Source: JACCZX01 sp963786295 (lineage in GTDB: Bacteria > Pseudomonadota > Gammaproteobacteria > Burkholderiales > Burkholderiaceae_F). Taken from it: a stretch of 64,000 nt of DNA. Position numbers and translations under genes: made by a program. The DNA is taken from the NCBI GenBank assembly GCA_963786295.1, contig CAWAYV010000034.1, forward strand, positions 1-64,000. The letters run 5' to 3'. The notes beneath the pieces are model-generated. The model had not been told where the DNA came from. It did no database searches and saw only the letters and a list, made by a program, of their open reading frames with translations. Shown here piece after piece: positions 32,084 to 41,408 of the stretch. Every line of letters starts with the position of its first letter. Position 1 is the first letter of the stretch.

Positions 32084-34377
32084 ACATGCGCGCGCGGTGC
32101 GCCGGTACCGCCGCTCCGCGGCCGCACGATCTGTTGCACATTCTTGACGCGGCGTAAGGCGCGAATCACGCGCGCCAAGTGTGCGCGATCGTGGACCTGA
32201 ATCTTGAAGTGAATTAGCGCGAGCTTGGCGTCTTCGTCTTCCAGATGCACGTTCAAAATGTTCGATTCCGCCTCCGCGATCGCGATCGCGATGCGGCCCA
32301 GTACACCGCGTTCGTTTAATGCGCTGACGTCGACACCGACCGTGAAATTACTGGCCGGGTCCTTGGCCCACTGCAGTTCAATCCATCGATCCGGATCAGC
32401 GCGCCGCGCGCGCTGCGCATGCAAACACTCGGCCTGGTGCACCGCGAGTCCCTGTCCTTTGCGGATATGCCCGACGATCGGATCGTCCGGAATCGGATGA
32501 CAACACGTCGCCATTTGGACGGCCATGCCCTCGGTACCGCGCACAACGACAGGAACCTGGCTCGCTTGCGCCACGGGCCCGGCGCTTTGCGAGTCGTCGC
32601 CGTCGACAGAATCCAATGCAAGCTGCCGCGCGACGACGGCTGGCAGCTTGCGGCCGAGCCCGATGTCAGCCAACAGTTCGTCGCGTGACTTGTTGTCCGA
32701 CTGCTTGATGACCTTGGCCCATTGATCCTCGCTGACATCAGCTAGCAGAAGGCTAAATTGCTGAGCCGCCTGCGCAAGCAACAGCTCACCCAGTTCGACC
32801 GACTCATCAAACTTCATCGTGCGCAGGAAATGCCTGATTTCCGATCTTGCCTTGCCAGTTCTGACGAACGACACCCATGCGGGATTGGGTTTCGCCTCGG
32901 GCCCGGTGACGATCTCGACCATGTCGCCATTCTTCAATTGCGTGCGCAGCGGCTGAATCTCGTTGTTGATGCGGGCCGCAACGGTCTTATTCCCGACGTC
33001 GGTGTGGATGCTGTAAGCGAAGTCCACCGGTGTCGCATCGCGTGGCAGCGCGACGATGCGGCCCTTCGGAGTGAATATGTAGACCTTGTCCGGGAAGAGG
33101 TCGACCTTGATGTGTTCGAGAAACTCGCTCGAATCCCCCGTTTGCCGCTGGATCTCCAATAGCGATTGCAACCACTGATGCGTGCGCGACTGCAGCTCCG
33201 ATAGATCGGAGTCGTCGTCTTTGTACAGCCAGTGAGCAGCGACGCCGGTTTCGGCGACATGGTGCATATCCTTGGTGCGGATCTGAAACTCGACCGGTGT
33301 ACCGTAAGGGCCGATCAGCGTCGTATGCAGCGATTGATAGCCGTTGACCTTCGGAATCGCGATGTAATCCTTGAATTTGCCCGGCACCGGCTTGTAAAGA
33401 CTATGCAGCGTGCCCAGCGCCAGATAGCACTGCGCCGGCGTGTCCACCACGACACGGAAGCCGTAGATGTCGAGCACTTCGGAAAACGAAAGGCGTTTGT
33501 CCGCCATCTTGCGGTAGATGCCGTACACCGTCTTCTCTCGTCCCTGCACCTCCGCCCGGAGCTTGGCATCGGCCAACGACTTGCGCACCGAGACCATCAT
33601 CTTTCCCAGCACTTCGCGCCGATTGCCGCGTGCCGCCAGCACCGCGCGATTGAGTACTTGGTAGCGCAGCGGGTAAAGGTGCTCGAAGCTCAATTCTTCG
33701 AGTTCCCGAAACAACGTGTTCAGTCCGAGCCGGTGCGCAATCGGCGCATAGATTTCGAGCGTTTCGCGCGCGATGCGACGGCGCCGCTCGGCGTCGACTG
33801 CATCGAGCGTGCGCATGTTGTGCAGCCGATCGGCGAGCTTGATCAGCATCACACGCACGTCGCGCGCCATCGCCAGCAGCATCTTGCGAAAGTTCTCGGC
33901 TTGCGCCTGTTCGGTCGACGAAAACTGCAGGCGATCGAGTTTCGATACGCCGTCGACCAATTCCGCAACCGTCGAACCGAAGCGCTCTATCAGTTGCGAT
34001 TGCTCGACACCGCAGTCTTCGATCACGTCGTGCAACAGCGCAGCCTGAATCGCCGCACCGTCGAGACGCCAGTCGGTCAGTATCTCCGCCACCGCGAGCG
34101 GATGCGTGATGTAAGGCGCGCCGCTGCGGCGAAATTGCCCTAGGTGTGCTTCGTCGGAGAAGCGAAACGCTTCTTTGACTTTTTGAACGTCTGCAGAGGG
34201 TAGATATTTCTTGACGCGGTCGGTCAGCGTGGCGACTGTGGCCACCGCGCTCGCAGGTTCAGCGTCAGGCTCGGAACGCCAGACGGCTTTCTTGAATGCT
34301 TGGGCTGCGCGCCGCGCGAACCCGGGCGTTGCCGGTTCGGTGGGGTTCGATGCAACCGGTGGGTCTTGCGATTCCAT
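32068..34377 (-). CDS. spoT: Bifunctional (p)ppGpp synthetase/hydrolase SpoT (RSH)
   Basis: The 769-residue protein has the full long-RSH layout. An HD hydrolase domain (ITHPLAVAEILTDW, ALLHDVIEDCGV, with HDXXED intact) comes first. A synthetase domain (YGIYRKMADKRLSFSEVLDI, YGFRVVVD, KVNGYQSLHTTL), TGS (VDLFPDKVYIFTPKGRIVAL), a helical and zinc-finger-like region with CCHPIPDD, and a C-terminal ACT domain follow. The intact HD motif means it can degrade (p)ppGpp. It follows rpoZ and gmk as in many proteobacteria. The N-terminal 45 residues are a variable extension. Confidence 0.96.
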   Translation of the reverse strand: MESQDPPVASNPTEPATPGFARRAAQAFKKAVWRSEPDAEPASAVATVATLTDRVKKYLPSADVQKVKEAFRFSDEAHLGQFRRSGAPYITHPLAVAEILTDWRLDGAAIQAALLHDVIEDCGVEQSQLIERFGSTVAELVDGVSKLDRLQFSSTEQAQAENFRKMLLAMARDVRVMLIKLADRLHNMRTLDAVDAERRRRIARETLEIYAPIAHRLGLNTLFRELEELSFEHLYPLRYQVLNRAVLAARGNRREVLGKMMVSVRKSLADAKLRAEVQGREKTVYGIYRKMADKRLSFSEVLDIYGFRVVVDTPAQCYLALGTLHSLYKPVPGKFKDYIAIPKVNGYQSLHTTLIGPYGTPVEFQIRTKDMHHVAETGVAAHWLYKDDDSDLSELQSRTHQWLQSLLEIQRQTGDSSEFLEHIKVDLFPDKVYIFTPKGRIVALPRDATPVDFAYSIHTDVGNKTVAARINNEIQPLRTQLKNGDMVEIVTGPEAKPNPAWVSFVRTGKARSEIRHFLRTMKFDESVELGELLLAQAAQQFSLLLADVSEDQWAKVIKQSDNKSRDELLADIGLGRKLPAVVARQLALDSVDGDDSQSAGPVAQASQVPVVVRGTEGMAVQMATCCHPIPDDPIVGHIRKGQGLAVHQAECLHAQRARRADPDRWIELQWAKDPASNFTVGVDVSALNERGVLGRIAIAIAEAESNILNVHLEDEDAKLALIHFKIQVHDRAHLARVIRALRRVKNVQQIVRPRSGGTGAPRAHVHDLA

Positions 34378-34433
34378 CAGCCCGCGCCGGCCACGTGGGG
34401 TCAGGAGCTGATGTGCTCAGGCAGTGGTTCGCT

Positions 34434-34637
34434 TTACGTCGGAACCTTGCGCAGCATCTCGATGCCGACCTTGCATTGGGCGATTTCGCGCAATGCCGCT
34501 ACCGGAGGCTTGTCGCGTGTATCGATCTTGGGTGTGTGGCCTTGCGCCAACTGACGCGCGCGATACGCGGCGGCGAGCGCCAGTTGAAAGCGGTTTGGAA
34601 TCTGCTTCAGGCAATCTTCAACGGTGATGCGGGCCAT
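34434..34637 (-). CDS. rpoZ: RNA polymerase omega subunit
   Basis: The 67-residue protein, MARITVEDCLKQIPNRFQLA, then AAAYRARQLAQGH, is a clear omega subunit. It binds the beta-prime C-terminus and contributes to ppGpp binding in proteobacteria, and is encoded directly upstream of spoT. Length is normal. Confidence 0.95.
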   Translation of the reverse strand: MARITVEDCLKQIPNRFQLALAAAYRARQLAQGHTPKIDTRDKPPVAALREIAQCKVGIEMLRKVPT

Positions 34638-34704
34638 GGCGGTACCTTTGTCGGATGTGGCGCCATTTTAGCCGAGCGCAGCAGCTGGTGCTATCAAATC
34701 GGCG

Positions 34705-35361
34705 CTATCTGATCCCTAATTGCGTGAATAACTCTCGATGGCGGACCGCCTGCGTGCTGTACCGCAGTCGCGTGGCGGTCACAATCGCCAGCAGTTGCGA
34801 CAGCGCAAGATCGAAATCCTCGTTGATGACGATGTAGTCGAACTCGGGTGCGTGCTCGATTTCGCTGCGGGCGGCAAGCAGCCGGCGCGCGATTGTCGCC
34901 GGCGCATCCTGCCCGCGCTTTTTTAAACGCGCTTCGAGTGCTTCGATCGACGGCGGCAGGATGAAGATCCCAACAGCGTGTGCGAACTGAGCTTTGACCT
35001 GCCGTGCACCTTGCCAGTCGATTTCGAGCAAGACGTCGATACCGGAGCGCACGCGCTCCTCGATCCAGACACGCGACGTCGCGTAGTAGTTGCCATGCAC
35101 CTCGGCGCTTTCGATGAATTCGCCGGCCGAGCGCCGCTGCTGGAACTCGTCGACTCCGACGAAGTGATACTCGCGACCGCTTTGTTCGCCAGGCCGCGGC
35201 GGGCGTGTCGTGTACGAAACCGATAATTGAATGTTTCCCTCGCGCGCGAGCAGTGCATTAACCAACGTTGATTTTCCGGCGCCAGACGGCGCGACGACCA
35301 TGAACAGGTTGCCGGCGTAACCGTTGTCGAAGGCATTGGAACTCGAAAGTGGGTCTGCCAT
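34705..35361 (-). CDS. gmk: Guanylate kinase
   Basis: The 218-residue P-loop enzyme converts GMP and ATP to GDP and ADP. It has VVAPSGAGKSTLVNALL (Walker A), SVSYTTRPPRPGE, REYHFVGVDEF and EIDWQGARQVK. The N-terminus is about 18 residues longer than E. coli Gmk. It is in the order yicC-gmk-rpoZ-spoT, with 9 bp from the yicC stop. Confidence 0.95.
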   Translation of the reverse strand: MADPLSSSNAFDNGYAGNLFMVVAPSGAGKSTLVNALLAREGNIQLSVSYTTRPPRPGEQSGREYHFVGVDEFQQRRSAGEFIESAEVHGNYYATSRVWIEERVRSGIDVLLEIDWQGARQVKAQFAHAVGIFILPPSIEALEARLKKRGQDAPATIARRLLAARSEIEHAPEFDYIVINEDFDLALSQLLAIVTATRLRYSTQAVRHRELFTQLGIR

Positions 35362-35370
35362 CGCCAGCTG

Positions 35371-36274
35371 TTACTCGAGGTTTTGTATCTGTTCGCGCAT
35401 CTGCTCAATCAGAATCTTCAGTTCAACCGACGCACTCGTCATTTCGATCGCAGCGGCTTTCGATCCCAACGTGTTGGCTTCACGATTGAGTTCCTGCATC
35501 AGGAAGTCGAGGCGGCGTCCCACTGCGCCGCCCGCCGCCAGCACGCGGCGCACTTCAGCCACGTGCGTGGCAAGCCGCTTGATTTCCTCGTCGACATCCA
35601 TTTTCAGCGCGTACAGCGTCACTTCCTGCCGAATGCGCTCTGACAATTCCTCGCGCGTCAGCGCTGGACGCGCCGGACAATGCAGGTCCAAGCGCTCTTT
35701 CAAGCCGCTCGTTCAACTTGCGCTCGACCGCCGCGATCAAGTCTGGCGCGCGTTTGGTCAACTGCGCTGCCACCTGCTCTATTTGCTCGCACTGAGCCAG
35801 CAGGACGGTGCTCAGTGCCGCGCCTTCTCGGCGTCTCGATTCCGCTAGCGCGGCGAGCGCTTCGGCTAATGCCGCCAACACTTGCGTGCGCAGAATGTCA
35901 GGCTCTGCGCCGGGAGTTTCGACGACACCAGGCCAGTTCAACACGTCGGCGGTGCTGATCGGCAAGACCGCCGGCAGGCTAAGTGCAACCTGCGAGGCGA
36001 GCGCTGCGAGTTGCTCCAATGCCTCGGGATTCAATCGCGGCTCGCTTTCGCCCGCACCGCGCGCGATAGAGATACGGCACTCCACCTTGCCACGTGCAAG
36101 CTGCGCGGCGATTGCTTCGCGCACTGCGGCTTCGGTGCCGCGCAAATCATCGGGCATCTTGAGCGACAGGTCGAGAAAGCGCGAGTTAACCGAACGCAGT
36201 TCGAGCGTCAAACGGCCTAGCGCAGTCGGGCGCACAGCACTCGCGAAGCCGGTCATGCTGGCGACGGGCTTCAT
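35371..36274 (-). CDS. yicC: YicC family endoribonuclease-like protein (one frameshift)
   Basis: Conceptual 300 residues. The N-terminal half starts MKPVASMTGFASAVRP and has the family ELRSVNSRFLDLSLKMPDDL. The C-terminal half (MDVDEEIKRLATHVAEVRRV, GRRLDFLMQELNREANTLGS) is one frame over. An extra T near 35690 splits NERL/KERLDLHCPARPAL. YicC is an endoribonuclease acting with PNPase in sRNA turnover in E. coli. The split is probably a consensus error. It is the rightmost frameshift I found. Confidence 0.88.
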
Positions 36275-36459
36275 GTGGAAATCAACGAGCGACTACCGAC
36301 GAAACCGTCCAAAGCAATGTCATCACGGGCGAAGTATCAACAGGGATCGAGAGGTATATGGAGATTTAAGACGAAAACAGGCTAAAACGCACCTTATTGT
36401 TGTTACGGTCCACCGAGTCCTATTGGCTAGAATCGCCGCGGTTCCCAAGATGCAACACT

Positions 36460-37455
36460 ATGCCCGCGCAAACCAACGCTTCGTTACCTGAAAGCCTCGA
36501 GGTCGGCGGGTATCGCATTGTAAAGAAGATATCTTCAGGCGGATTCTCGATCGTTTATCTCGCGACCGATGAGCAAGGGAATTCGGTAGCGATCAAGGAA
36601 TACATGCCGGCGGCGCTGGCACAGCGCAAACCCGGCGAGTTGTCGCCGTACATCGCGCCGGAAAATCTCAATACCTACCGCATCGGCCTGAAGTGCTTCT
36701 TTGAAGAGGGTCGCGCGCTGGCGTCGATCTATCACCCGAATATCGTTCGTGTCATCAATTTTTTCCGTGCGAACGAGACGGTGTACATGGTGATGCATTA
36801 CGAATCCGGCCGCTCGCTGCAGGAACACGTATTGCGCAATCGCAACAAAGATCAGAAAGACGTCTTATCGGAGCGGTTTATCCGGCGCGTGTTTGCGCAG
36901 GTGATGAATGGCTTGCGTGAAGTGCACTCGAACCGCTTGCTGCATTTGGACGTCAAGCCCGCCAATATCTATCTGCGGATGGACGGCACACCGATCCTGC
37001 TCGATTTTGGCGCCGCACGGCAGACGCTGCAGCGAGACATCAGCAAGACCTACCCGATGTATACGCCGGGCTTCGCCGCGCCAGAGCTGTACAAGCGCGA
37101 CGCCGAGCTTGGCCCTTGGACCGATGTGTATTCGATCGGATCTTGCGTGTATGCGTGCATGTCGGGCATGCCGCCGCAGGAATCCGACCATCGGCTAAAG
37201 GACGATAAGATGCCGACAGCGCTGCGCTCGTTCCGCGGCTTGTATTCGAATCAGTTGATATCGATGGTTGAGCGCTGTTTGCGGCTCAATTCGTTGGAGC
37301 GGCCGCAAACCGTGTTCGCCGTGCAAAAAGAGCTGCTGCAAAACGTTCCCGAGCGCCCCGAATTCTCGATGGTCGAACGCACCGGCGCGCGCTGGCGCAA
37401 CCTGCAGGAGCGCCTCTCGCGCTTCATGAAAGATCACAACATTACGTGGTTTTAA
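36460..37455 (+). CDS. Serine/threonine protein kinase (Hanks type)
   Basis: The 331-residue soluble kinase has a glycine loop (KISSGGFSIVYLATDEQ), a catalytic Lys in VAIKEYMP, HLDVKPANIYLRMDG in place of the usual HRD loop, and DFGAAR as DFG. It has no transmembrane or PASTA region. ATG 36460 was chosen where the conserved domain begins; no ribosome site is seen. A PP2C phosphatase gene follows 165 bp later, so the two likely form a reversible Ser/Thr phosphorylation pair. This pair precedes rph-rdgB-hemW in many betaproteobacteria. Targets unknown. Confidence 0.92.
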   Translation: MPAQTNASLPESLEVGGYRIVKKISSGGFSIVYLATDEQGNSVAIKEYMPAALAQRKPGELSPYIAPENLNTYRIGLKCFFEEGRALASIYHPNIVRVINFFRANETVYMVMHYESGRSLQEHVLRNRNKDQKDVLSERFIRRVFAQVMNGLREVHSNRLLHLDVKPANIYLRMDGTPILLDFGAARQTLQRDISKTYPMYTPGFAAPELYKRDAELGPWTDVYSIGSCVYACMSGMPPQESDHRLKDDKMPTALRSFRGLYSNQLISMVERCLRLNSLERPQTVFAVQKELLQNVPERPEFSMVERTGARWRNLQERLSRFMKDHNITWF

Positions 37456-37459
37456 GCGG

Positions 37460-37489
37460 CGCACAAAAGTGCAAGCCTACTTTTGTGCG
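37460..37489. repeat. Hairpin in the kinase-phosphatase intergenic region
   Basis: Perfect 11-bp arms CGCACAAAAGT (37460-37470) and ACTTTTGTGCG (37479-37489), 8-nt loop, five bases after the kinase stop. Only ATTAG follows, so it is a poor T-tract terminator; it may attenuate or stabilise. Confidence 0.5.
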
Positions 37490-37620
37490 ATTAGTTTGCA
37501 AAAAATCGGTGGCAAAGCCAGACGATTTTTTGAGAGCAACGGCCAGGAAAAGGCGGGAAACTCGGTCGCACAGTCGGGACTTGCAGCCGTTCACCAGATC
37601 ATTGATCACTCACCGAATCC

Positions 37621-38559
37621 ATGCGTTTTTCCGTTTACCAGGAGAGCAAGAAAGGCGGCCGGCGTGTCAATCAGGACCGCATGGGGTACCTGTACACGCG
37701 CGATTCGCTGTTGATGTTGGTAGCAGATGGCATGGGCGGTCACGCGCGTGGCGAGGTGGCTTCACAATTGACGTTGCAGACGCTGGCATCCATCTATCAG
37801 CGCGATGCCAAGCCGCTGCTGGCCGATCCTGTGCGATTTCTGGAAGACTCTGTGCTGGCTGCGCATCGCGAGCTGCACCGCTATCGTGCCGAGCACAGCC
37901 TGCCGGAAGCGCCGCGTACGACGCTGGTCGCGTGCATCGTGCAACAGGGCGTTGCCATTTGGGCGCACGTGGGTGACTCGCGTTTGTACATGATTCGCGG
38001 TGGGCGCATTCTGGATCGCACAATCGATCATTCGCGCGTGCATCACCTGGTGCAATCGGGTTTGATTCGCGCCGAAGACGCGAAAGATCATCCCGAACGC
38101 AACCGCATCTTCAACTGTATCGGCGCCTACGTCGCGCCGACTGTCGAGGTCAGTCGGCCGGTCGCTTTGCGCAACGGCGACACGCTACTGCTGTGCTCCG
38201 ATGGCCTGTGGGGCACCTTGAACGATCGCCAGGTTGCGGACGCTTTCGCCGGCAAGACGGTGATGCGCGCGGTACCGGAATTGATGGAGCTCGCGCTGGA
38301 GCTCGGCGGCCCCGAGTCCGACAACTGTACCGGCGTTGCAATGACGTGGGCTGGCACCGAGTCGATGGAAATGATGCCGCCGAGCGAAGCGCCGGTGTCC
38401 ACCTTGCTGATCCCCGAGGGAACAGTTGCATCTACTATTCAGATGCCTAGAGTCGGCGAGCCGGGTGTCGACGAAGAGCTGTCCGAAGAGCAAATCGACG
38501 ACGCGGTGGCCGAAATCCAGAAGGCAATTCAGCGCAGCGGCAAACTCGTCGCAAAATAG
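37621..38559 (+). CDS. PP2C-family serine/threonine phosphatase
   Basis: The 312-residue protein has the PP2C motifs in order: RRVNQDRMGYL (metal Asp), LMLVADGMGGHARGE, TTLVACIV, AHVGDSRLYMIR, DHSRVHHLVQSG, LLLCSDGLWG and ESDNCTGVA. The metal-coordinating Asp residues are present. The acidic C-terminal 50 residues (DEELSEEQIDDAVAEIQKAI) are outside the catalytic domain. It probably reverses the neighbouring kinase. Confidence 0.93.
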   Translation: MRFSVYQESKKGGRRVNQDRMGYLYTRDSLLMLVADGMGGHARGEVASQLTLQTLASIYQRDAKPLLADPVRFLEDSVLAAHRELHRYRAEHSLPEAPRTTLVACIVQQGVAIWAHVGDSRLYMIRGGRILDRTIDHSRVHHLVQSGLIRAEDAKDHPERNRIFNCIGAYVAPTVEVSRPVALRNGDTLLLCSDGLWGTLNDRQVADAFAGKTVMRAVPELMELALELGGPESDNCTGVAMTWAGTESMEMMPPSEAPVSTLLIPEGTVASTIQMPRVGEPGVDEELSEEQIDDAVAEIQKAIQRSGKLVAK

Positions 38560-38606
38560 CGAGTTACGTTCAGGGGAGCGTGCGGCTGCGCCGCACGCAA
38601 CGGCTA

Positions 38607-39335
38607 ATGATTTCAACTTCACGACCTAGCGGTCGTCGTCCCGACGAGTTGCGTCCGGTGCGCCTGCTGCGCAATTTCACCAAGCATGCCGAGGGCTCGG
38701 TGCTAGTCGAGTTCGGCGATACCCGCGTCATCTGCACCGCCAGTGTCGAGGAGCGCGTCCCCGCCTTCTTGAAGGGCAAGGGCGAGGGTTGGGTGACCGC
38801 CGAGTACGGCATGCTGCCGCGCTCGACCCATACGCGCTCGGATCGCGAGGCGGCGCGCGGCAAGCAGGGCGGCCGCACGCAGGAAATTCAACGATTGATC
38901 GGACGCAGCTTGCGCGCGGTGTTCGATCTCGCGGCGCTCGGCGAGCGGACGTTGCATATCGATTGCGACGTTATTCAGGCCGACGGCGGCACGCGCACCG
39001 CGGCGATCACCGGTGGCTTTGTCGCCGCGTATGACGCGTGCCGCTGGTTGCGCGCGCGCGGCATGATCGACAACGTGCCGTTGTCGGACTTCGTCGCGGC
39101 CGTATCAGTCGGCTTGCATCTTGGCGTGCCCGTGCTAGACCTCGATTACATCGAAGACTCGAGCTGCGATACCGATATGAACGTGGTGATGACCGGCAAC
39201 GGCGGCTTCGTGGAAGTTCAGGGCACGGCAGAGGCTGCACCGTTTACCGCGCGACAGATGGAGTCGATGCTGCAACTAGCCAACGGCGGCATCCGCTCGC
39301 TGGTTGCCGCGCAGAAGCACGCACTCGAGCTGTGA
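38607..39335 (+). CDS. rph: Ribonuclease PH
   Basis: The 242-residue phosphorolytic exoribonuclease trims tRNA 3' ends. It has RPSGRRPDELRPVRLLRNFT, GDTRVICTASVEERVP, GWVTAEYGMLPRSTHTR and DCDVIQADGGTRTAAITGG. ATG 38607 was chosen as the closest to the conserved start. Its TGA overlaps the rdgB GTG (39332), showing coupling. Confidence 0.95.
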   Translation: MISTSRPSGRRPDELRPVRLLRNFTKHAEGSVLVEFGDTRVICTASVEERVPAFLKGKGEGWVTAEYGMLPRSTHTRSDREAARGKQGGRTQEIQRLIGRSLRAVFDLAALGERTLHIDCDVIQADGGTRTAAITGGFVAAYDACRWLRARGMIDNVPLSDFVAAVSVGLHLGVPVLDLDYIEDSSCDTDMNVVMTGNGGFVEVQGTAEAAPFTARQMESMLQLANGGIRSLVAAQKHALEL

Positions 39336-39925
39336 GCCGCCGCATCGTCCTGGCGTCAAGCAACGCGGCGAAACTGCGCGAAATCTCGATGACGTTGCAC
39401 GGTCTTACCTGGGAAATCGTGCCGCAAGGCCAATTGGGCGTCGATGCGACAGACGAGCCGCATCCAACGTTCGTTGAGAACGCGCTTGCAAAGGCGCGTC
39501 ATGCATCGGCGTGCACAGGAATGCCGGCGCTGGCCGACGACTCGGGACTGTGCGTAGATGCGTTAAACGGTTCACCCGGCGTTTTCTCAGCGCGCTTTGC
39601 GGGCGACGACGCGAACGATCAGAACAACAACGCGGAGCTGCTGCGGCGACTCGCCGGCGTCACACAGCGGCAGGCGCATTACACATGTGTGCTCGTTGCG
39701 GTCCGTTCAATCGAAGATGCAGAGCCGCTGGTCGTCGATGCGCGTTGGTACGGCGAAATTGCGCAAGCGCCGCGCGGCGAGGGCGGGTTCGGTTACGACC
39801 CGTTGTTCTATGTTTCCGATCTTGGCGTCACCGCTGCCGAGCTCGATCCCGTGCAAAAGAACCGGATCAGCCACCGCGGTCTTGCACTGGGTGCGTTGGC
39901 GGAAAAGCTGGCGGGTTGGCGTTGA
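39332..39925 (+). CDS. rdgB: Non-canonical purine NTP pyrophosphatase RdgB
   Basis: The 197-residue protein, IVLASSNAAKLREI, ADDSGLCVDALNGSPGVFSA and EGGFGYDPLFYV, is an ITPase/HAM1 enzyme that removes dITP and XTP. It starts with GTG 39332 overlapping rph, and its TGA overlaps the hemW ATG by one base. The order rph-rdgB-hemW is typical for betaproteobacteria. Confidence 0.95.
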   Translation: MSRRIVLASSNAAKLREISMTLHGLTWEIVPQGQLGVDATDEPHPTFVENALAKARHASACTGMPALADDSGLCVDALNGSPGVFSARFAGDDANDQNNNAELLRRLAGVTQRQAHYTCVLVAVRSIEDAEPLVVDARWYGEIAQAPRGEGGFGYDPLFYVSDLGVTAAELDPVQKNRISHRGLALGALAEKLAGWR

Positions 39926-41169
39926 TGACTTCGATTATCAAGGTCAAGCCGGAGCAGTCGGGAGCGCGCGGCGCCGACGTGTCCACCTATCTTCGGTCGG
40001 GAAGTATCAGCTTGTCGGCGCTTCCGCCTCTCGCGCTGTACGTCCATTACCCGTGGTGCGTTCGCAAATGCCCTTATTGCGATTTCAATTCGCACGAAGC
40101 GGGCGCGCGCGGTGCTCCTGAGGATGACTACTTAAACGCGCTGCGCGCCGATCTTGAAGCGGCGCTGCCGCTCGTTTGGGGTCGCAGCATCGTCAGCGTC
40201 TTCATCGGTGGTGGAACGCCGAGTTTGATGAGCGCCCAGGCGGTGGACCGTTTGCTGTCGGACGTTCGCGCACTGCTGCCGCTCGCACTCGATTGCGAAA
40301 TAACCCTCGAAGCCAACCCCGGGACGTTCGAAGCGGAACGTTTCGCCGCGTACCGCGCCTCGGGCGTGAATCGGTTATCGATCGGAATCCAATCGTTCGA
40401 CGAAGAAAAGCTCAAGGCGCTCGGCCGGATTCACGATCGCGCGCAGGCCTTCGCTGCGATCGACATCGCGCGGCGTCACTTCGATAACTTCAATCTGGAT
40501 CTGATGTATGCGCTTCCGGGCCAATCGCTGGCTGAATTGCAGGGTGACGTCGAACACGCGCTCGCCGCTCGGCCGCCGCATCTATCGCTGTATCAACTGA
40601 CATTGGAGCCGAATACCGTCTTCGCCAAACATCCGCCGGTGCTACCCGATGACGACACGTCGGCAGCAATGCATGACTGGCTCGAATTCCGCACGTCGGA
40701 GGCTGGCTATCACCGCTACGAAGTGTCGGCCTATGCGCGTCCGGGTCGCGAGTGCCGGCACAACTTGAACTACTGGACGTTCGGCGACTACCTCGGTGTG
40801 GGCGCCGGCGCGCACAGCAAGATCTCTTTCCCGCATCGCGTTGTTCGCCAGGTTCGATTTCGCCAACCGGCCTCGTATCTGGAGCGCGCAGCCCGCGGCG
40901 AATTCGTGGCGGAGAGCCACGAAGTCGCCCGCGACCAGTTGCCGTTCGAATTCATGCTGAACGCGTTGAGGCTGACCGACGGCGTGCCGAGCAACTCGTT
41001 TCTTGAGAGAACCGGCGTCCCGCTCAGCACGGTCGAGTCCGAACTGAACAGAGCGGAACAGCGCGGCCTGCTGGTGCGCGACCATCGAACGATGAGACCA
41101 ACGCCGTTGGGTCTGCGTTTTTTAACGGACCTGCAGACGCTCTTTCTGAAAGCCGCTGCGCCCTCTTAG
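39925..41169 (+). CDS. hemW: Radical SAM protein HemW
   Basis: The 414-residue protein has the radical SAM motif CVRKCPYCDF (CX3CX2C) after LALYVHYPW, SVFIGGGTPSLM, EANPGTFE, GVNRLSIGIQSF and DLMYALPGQ. HemW is a heme-binding chaperone distinct from HemN coproporphyrinogen dehydrogenase. The N-terminus carries about 30 extra residues. Last of the rph-rdgB-hemW operon; the glnA promoter region follows. Confidence 0.93.
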   Translation: MTSIIKVKPEQSGARGADVSTYLRSGSISLSALPPLALYVHYPWCVRKCPYCDFNSHEAGARGAPEDDYLNALRADLEAALPLVWGRSIVSVFIGGGTPSLMSAQAVDRLLSDVRALLPLALDCEITLEANPGTFEAERFAAYRASGVNRLSIGIQSFDEEKLKALGRIHDRAQAFAAIDIARRHFDNFNLDLMYALPGQSLAELQGDVEHALAARPPHLSLYQLTLEPNTVFAKHPPVLPDDDTSAAMHDWLEFRTSEAGYHRYEVSAYARPGRECRHNLNYWTFGDYLGVGAGAHSKISFPHRVVRQVRFRQPASYLERAARGEFVAESHEVARDQLPFEFMLNALRLTDGVPSNSFLERTGVPLSTVESELNRAEQRGLLVRDHRTMRPTPLGLRFLTDLQTLFLKAAAPS

Positions 41170-41198
41170 CGCTGTCTCCTCCTCATTTCGGGGCATAC

Positions 41199-41215
41199 TG
41201 CACAGTCTTGGGGCA
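41199..41215 (+). promoter_or_regulatory. Distal NtrC-type enhancer site upstream of glnA
   Basis: TGCACAGTCTTGGGGCA fits TGCAC-N6-GGTGCA with one mismatch in the right half. Its centre is about 132 bp before the predicted sigma-54 start, the usual enhancer range. Confidence 0.55.
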
Positions 41216-41270
41216 TAAGTGAAGACGGCACGGGCTCGTGGTCTGTAAATCGGACGTGCTAAATACTTGA

Positions 41271-41287
41271 TGCACAAGGGTAGTGCA
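41271..41287 (+). promoter_or_regulatory. Proximal NtrC-type site upstream of glnA
   Basis: TGCACAAGGGTAGTGCA has perfect TGCAC/GTGCA half-sites with the 17-bp length of NtrC boxes. It is centred about 60 bp before the predicted start and 72 bp from the distal site. Confidence 0.6.
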
Positions 41288-41312
41288 GTCAGCCCGCGTA
41301 AATGACAACTTT

Positions 41313-41328
41313 TGGCACAATTAATGCG
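41313..41328 (+). promoter_or_regulatory. Sigma-54 promoter of glnA
   Basis: TGGCACAATTAATGCG: full -24 TGGCAC, then -12 ATGC in place of TTGC, GG/GC spacing correct. Predicted start near 41339; AGGAG at 41396-41400 precedes ATG 41409. Confidence 0.75.
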
Positions 41329-41408
41329 TTGCGCTGCGGCATCAAATGAAGGCGATTGGCACCTCATCGCGTCATCACCCCACTGTTAACCGGCTAGGAG
41401 AACTTCGA

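Noticed and set aside
33232..34143. 303-residue plus-strand ORF
   Set aside because: Antisense to spoT, His/Arg-rich with no domain pattern.
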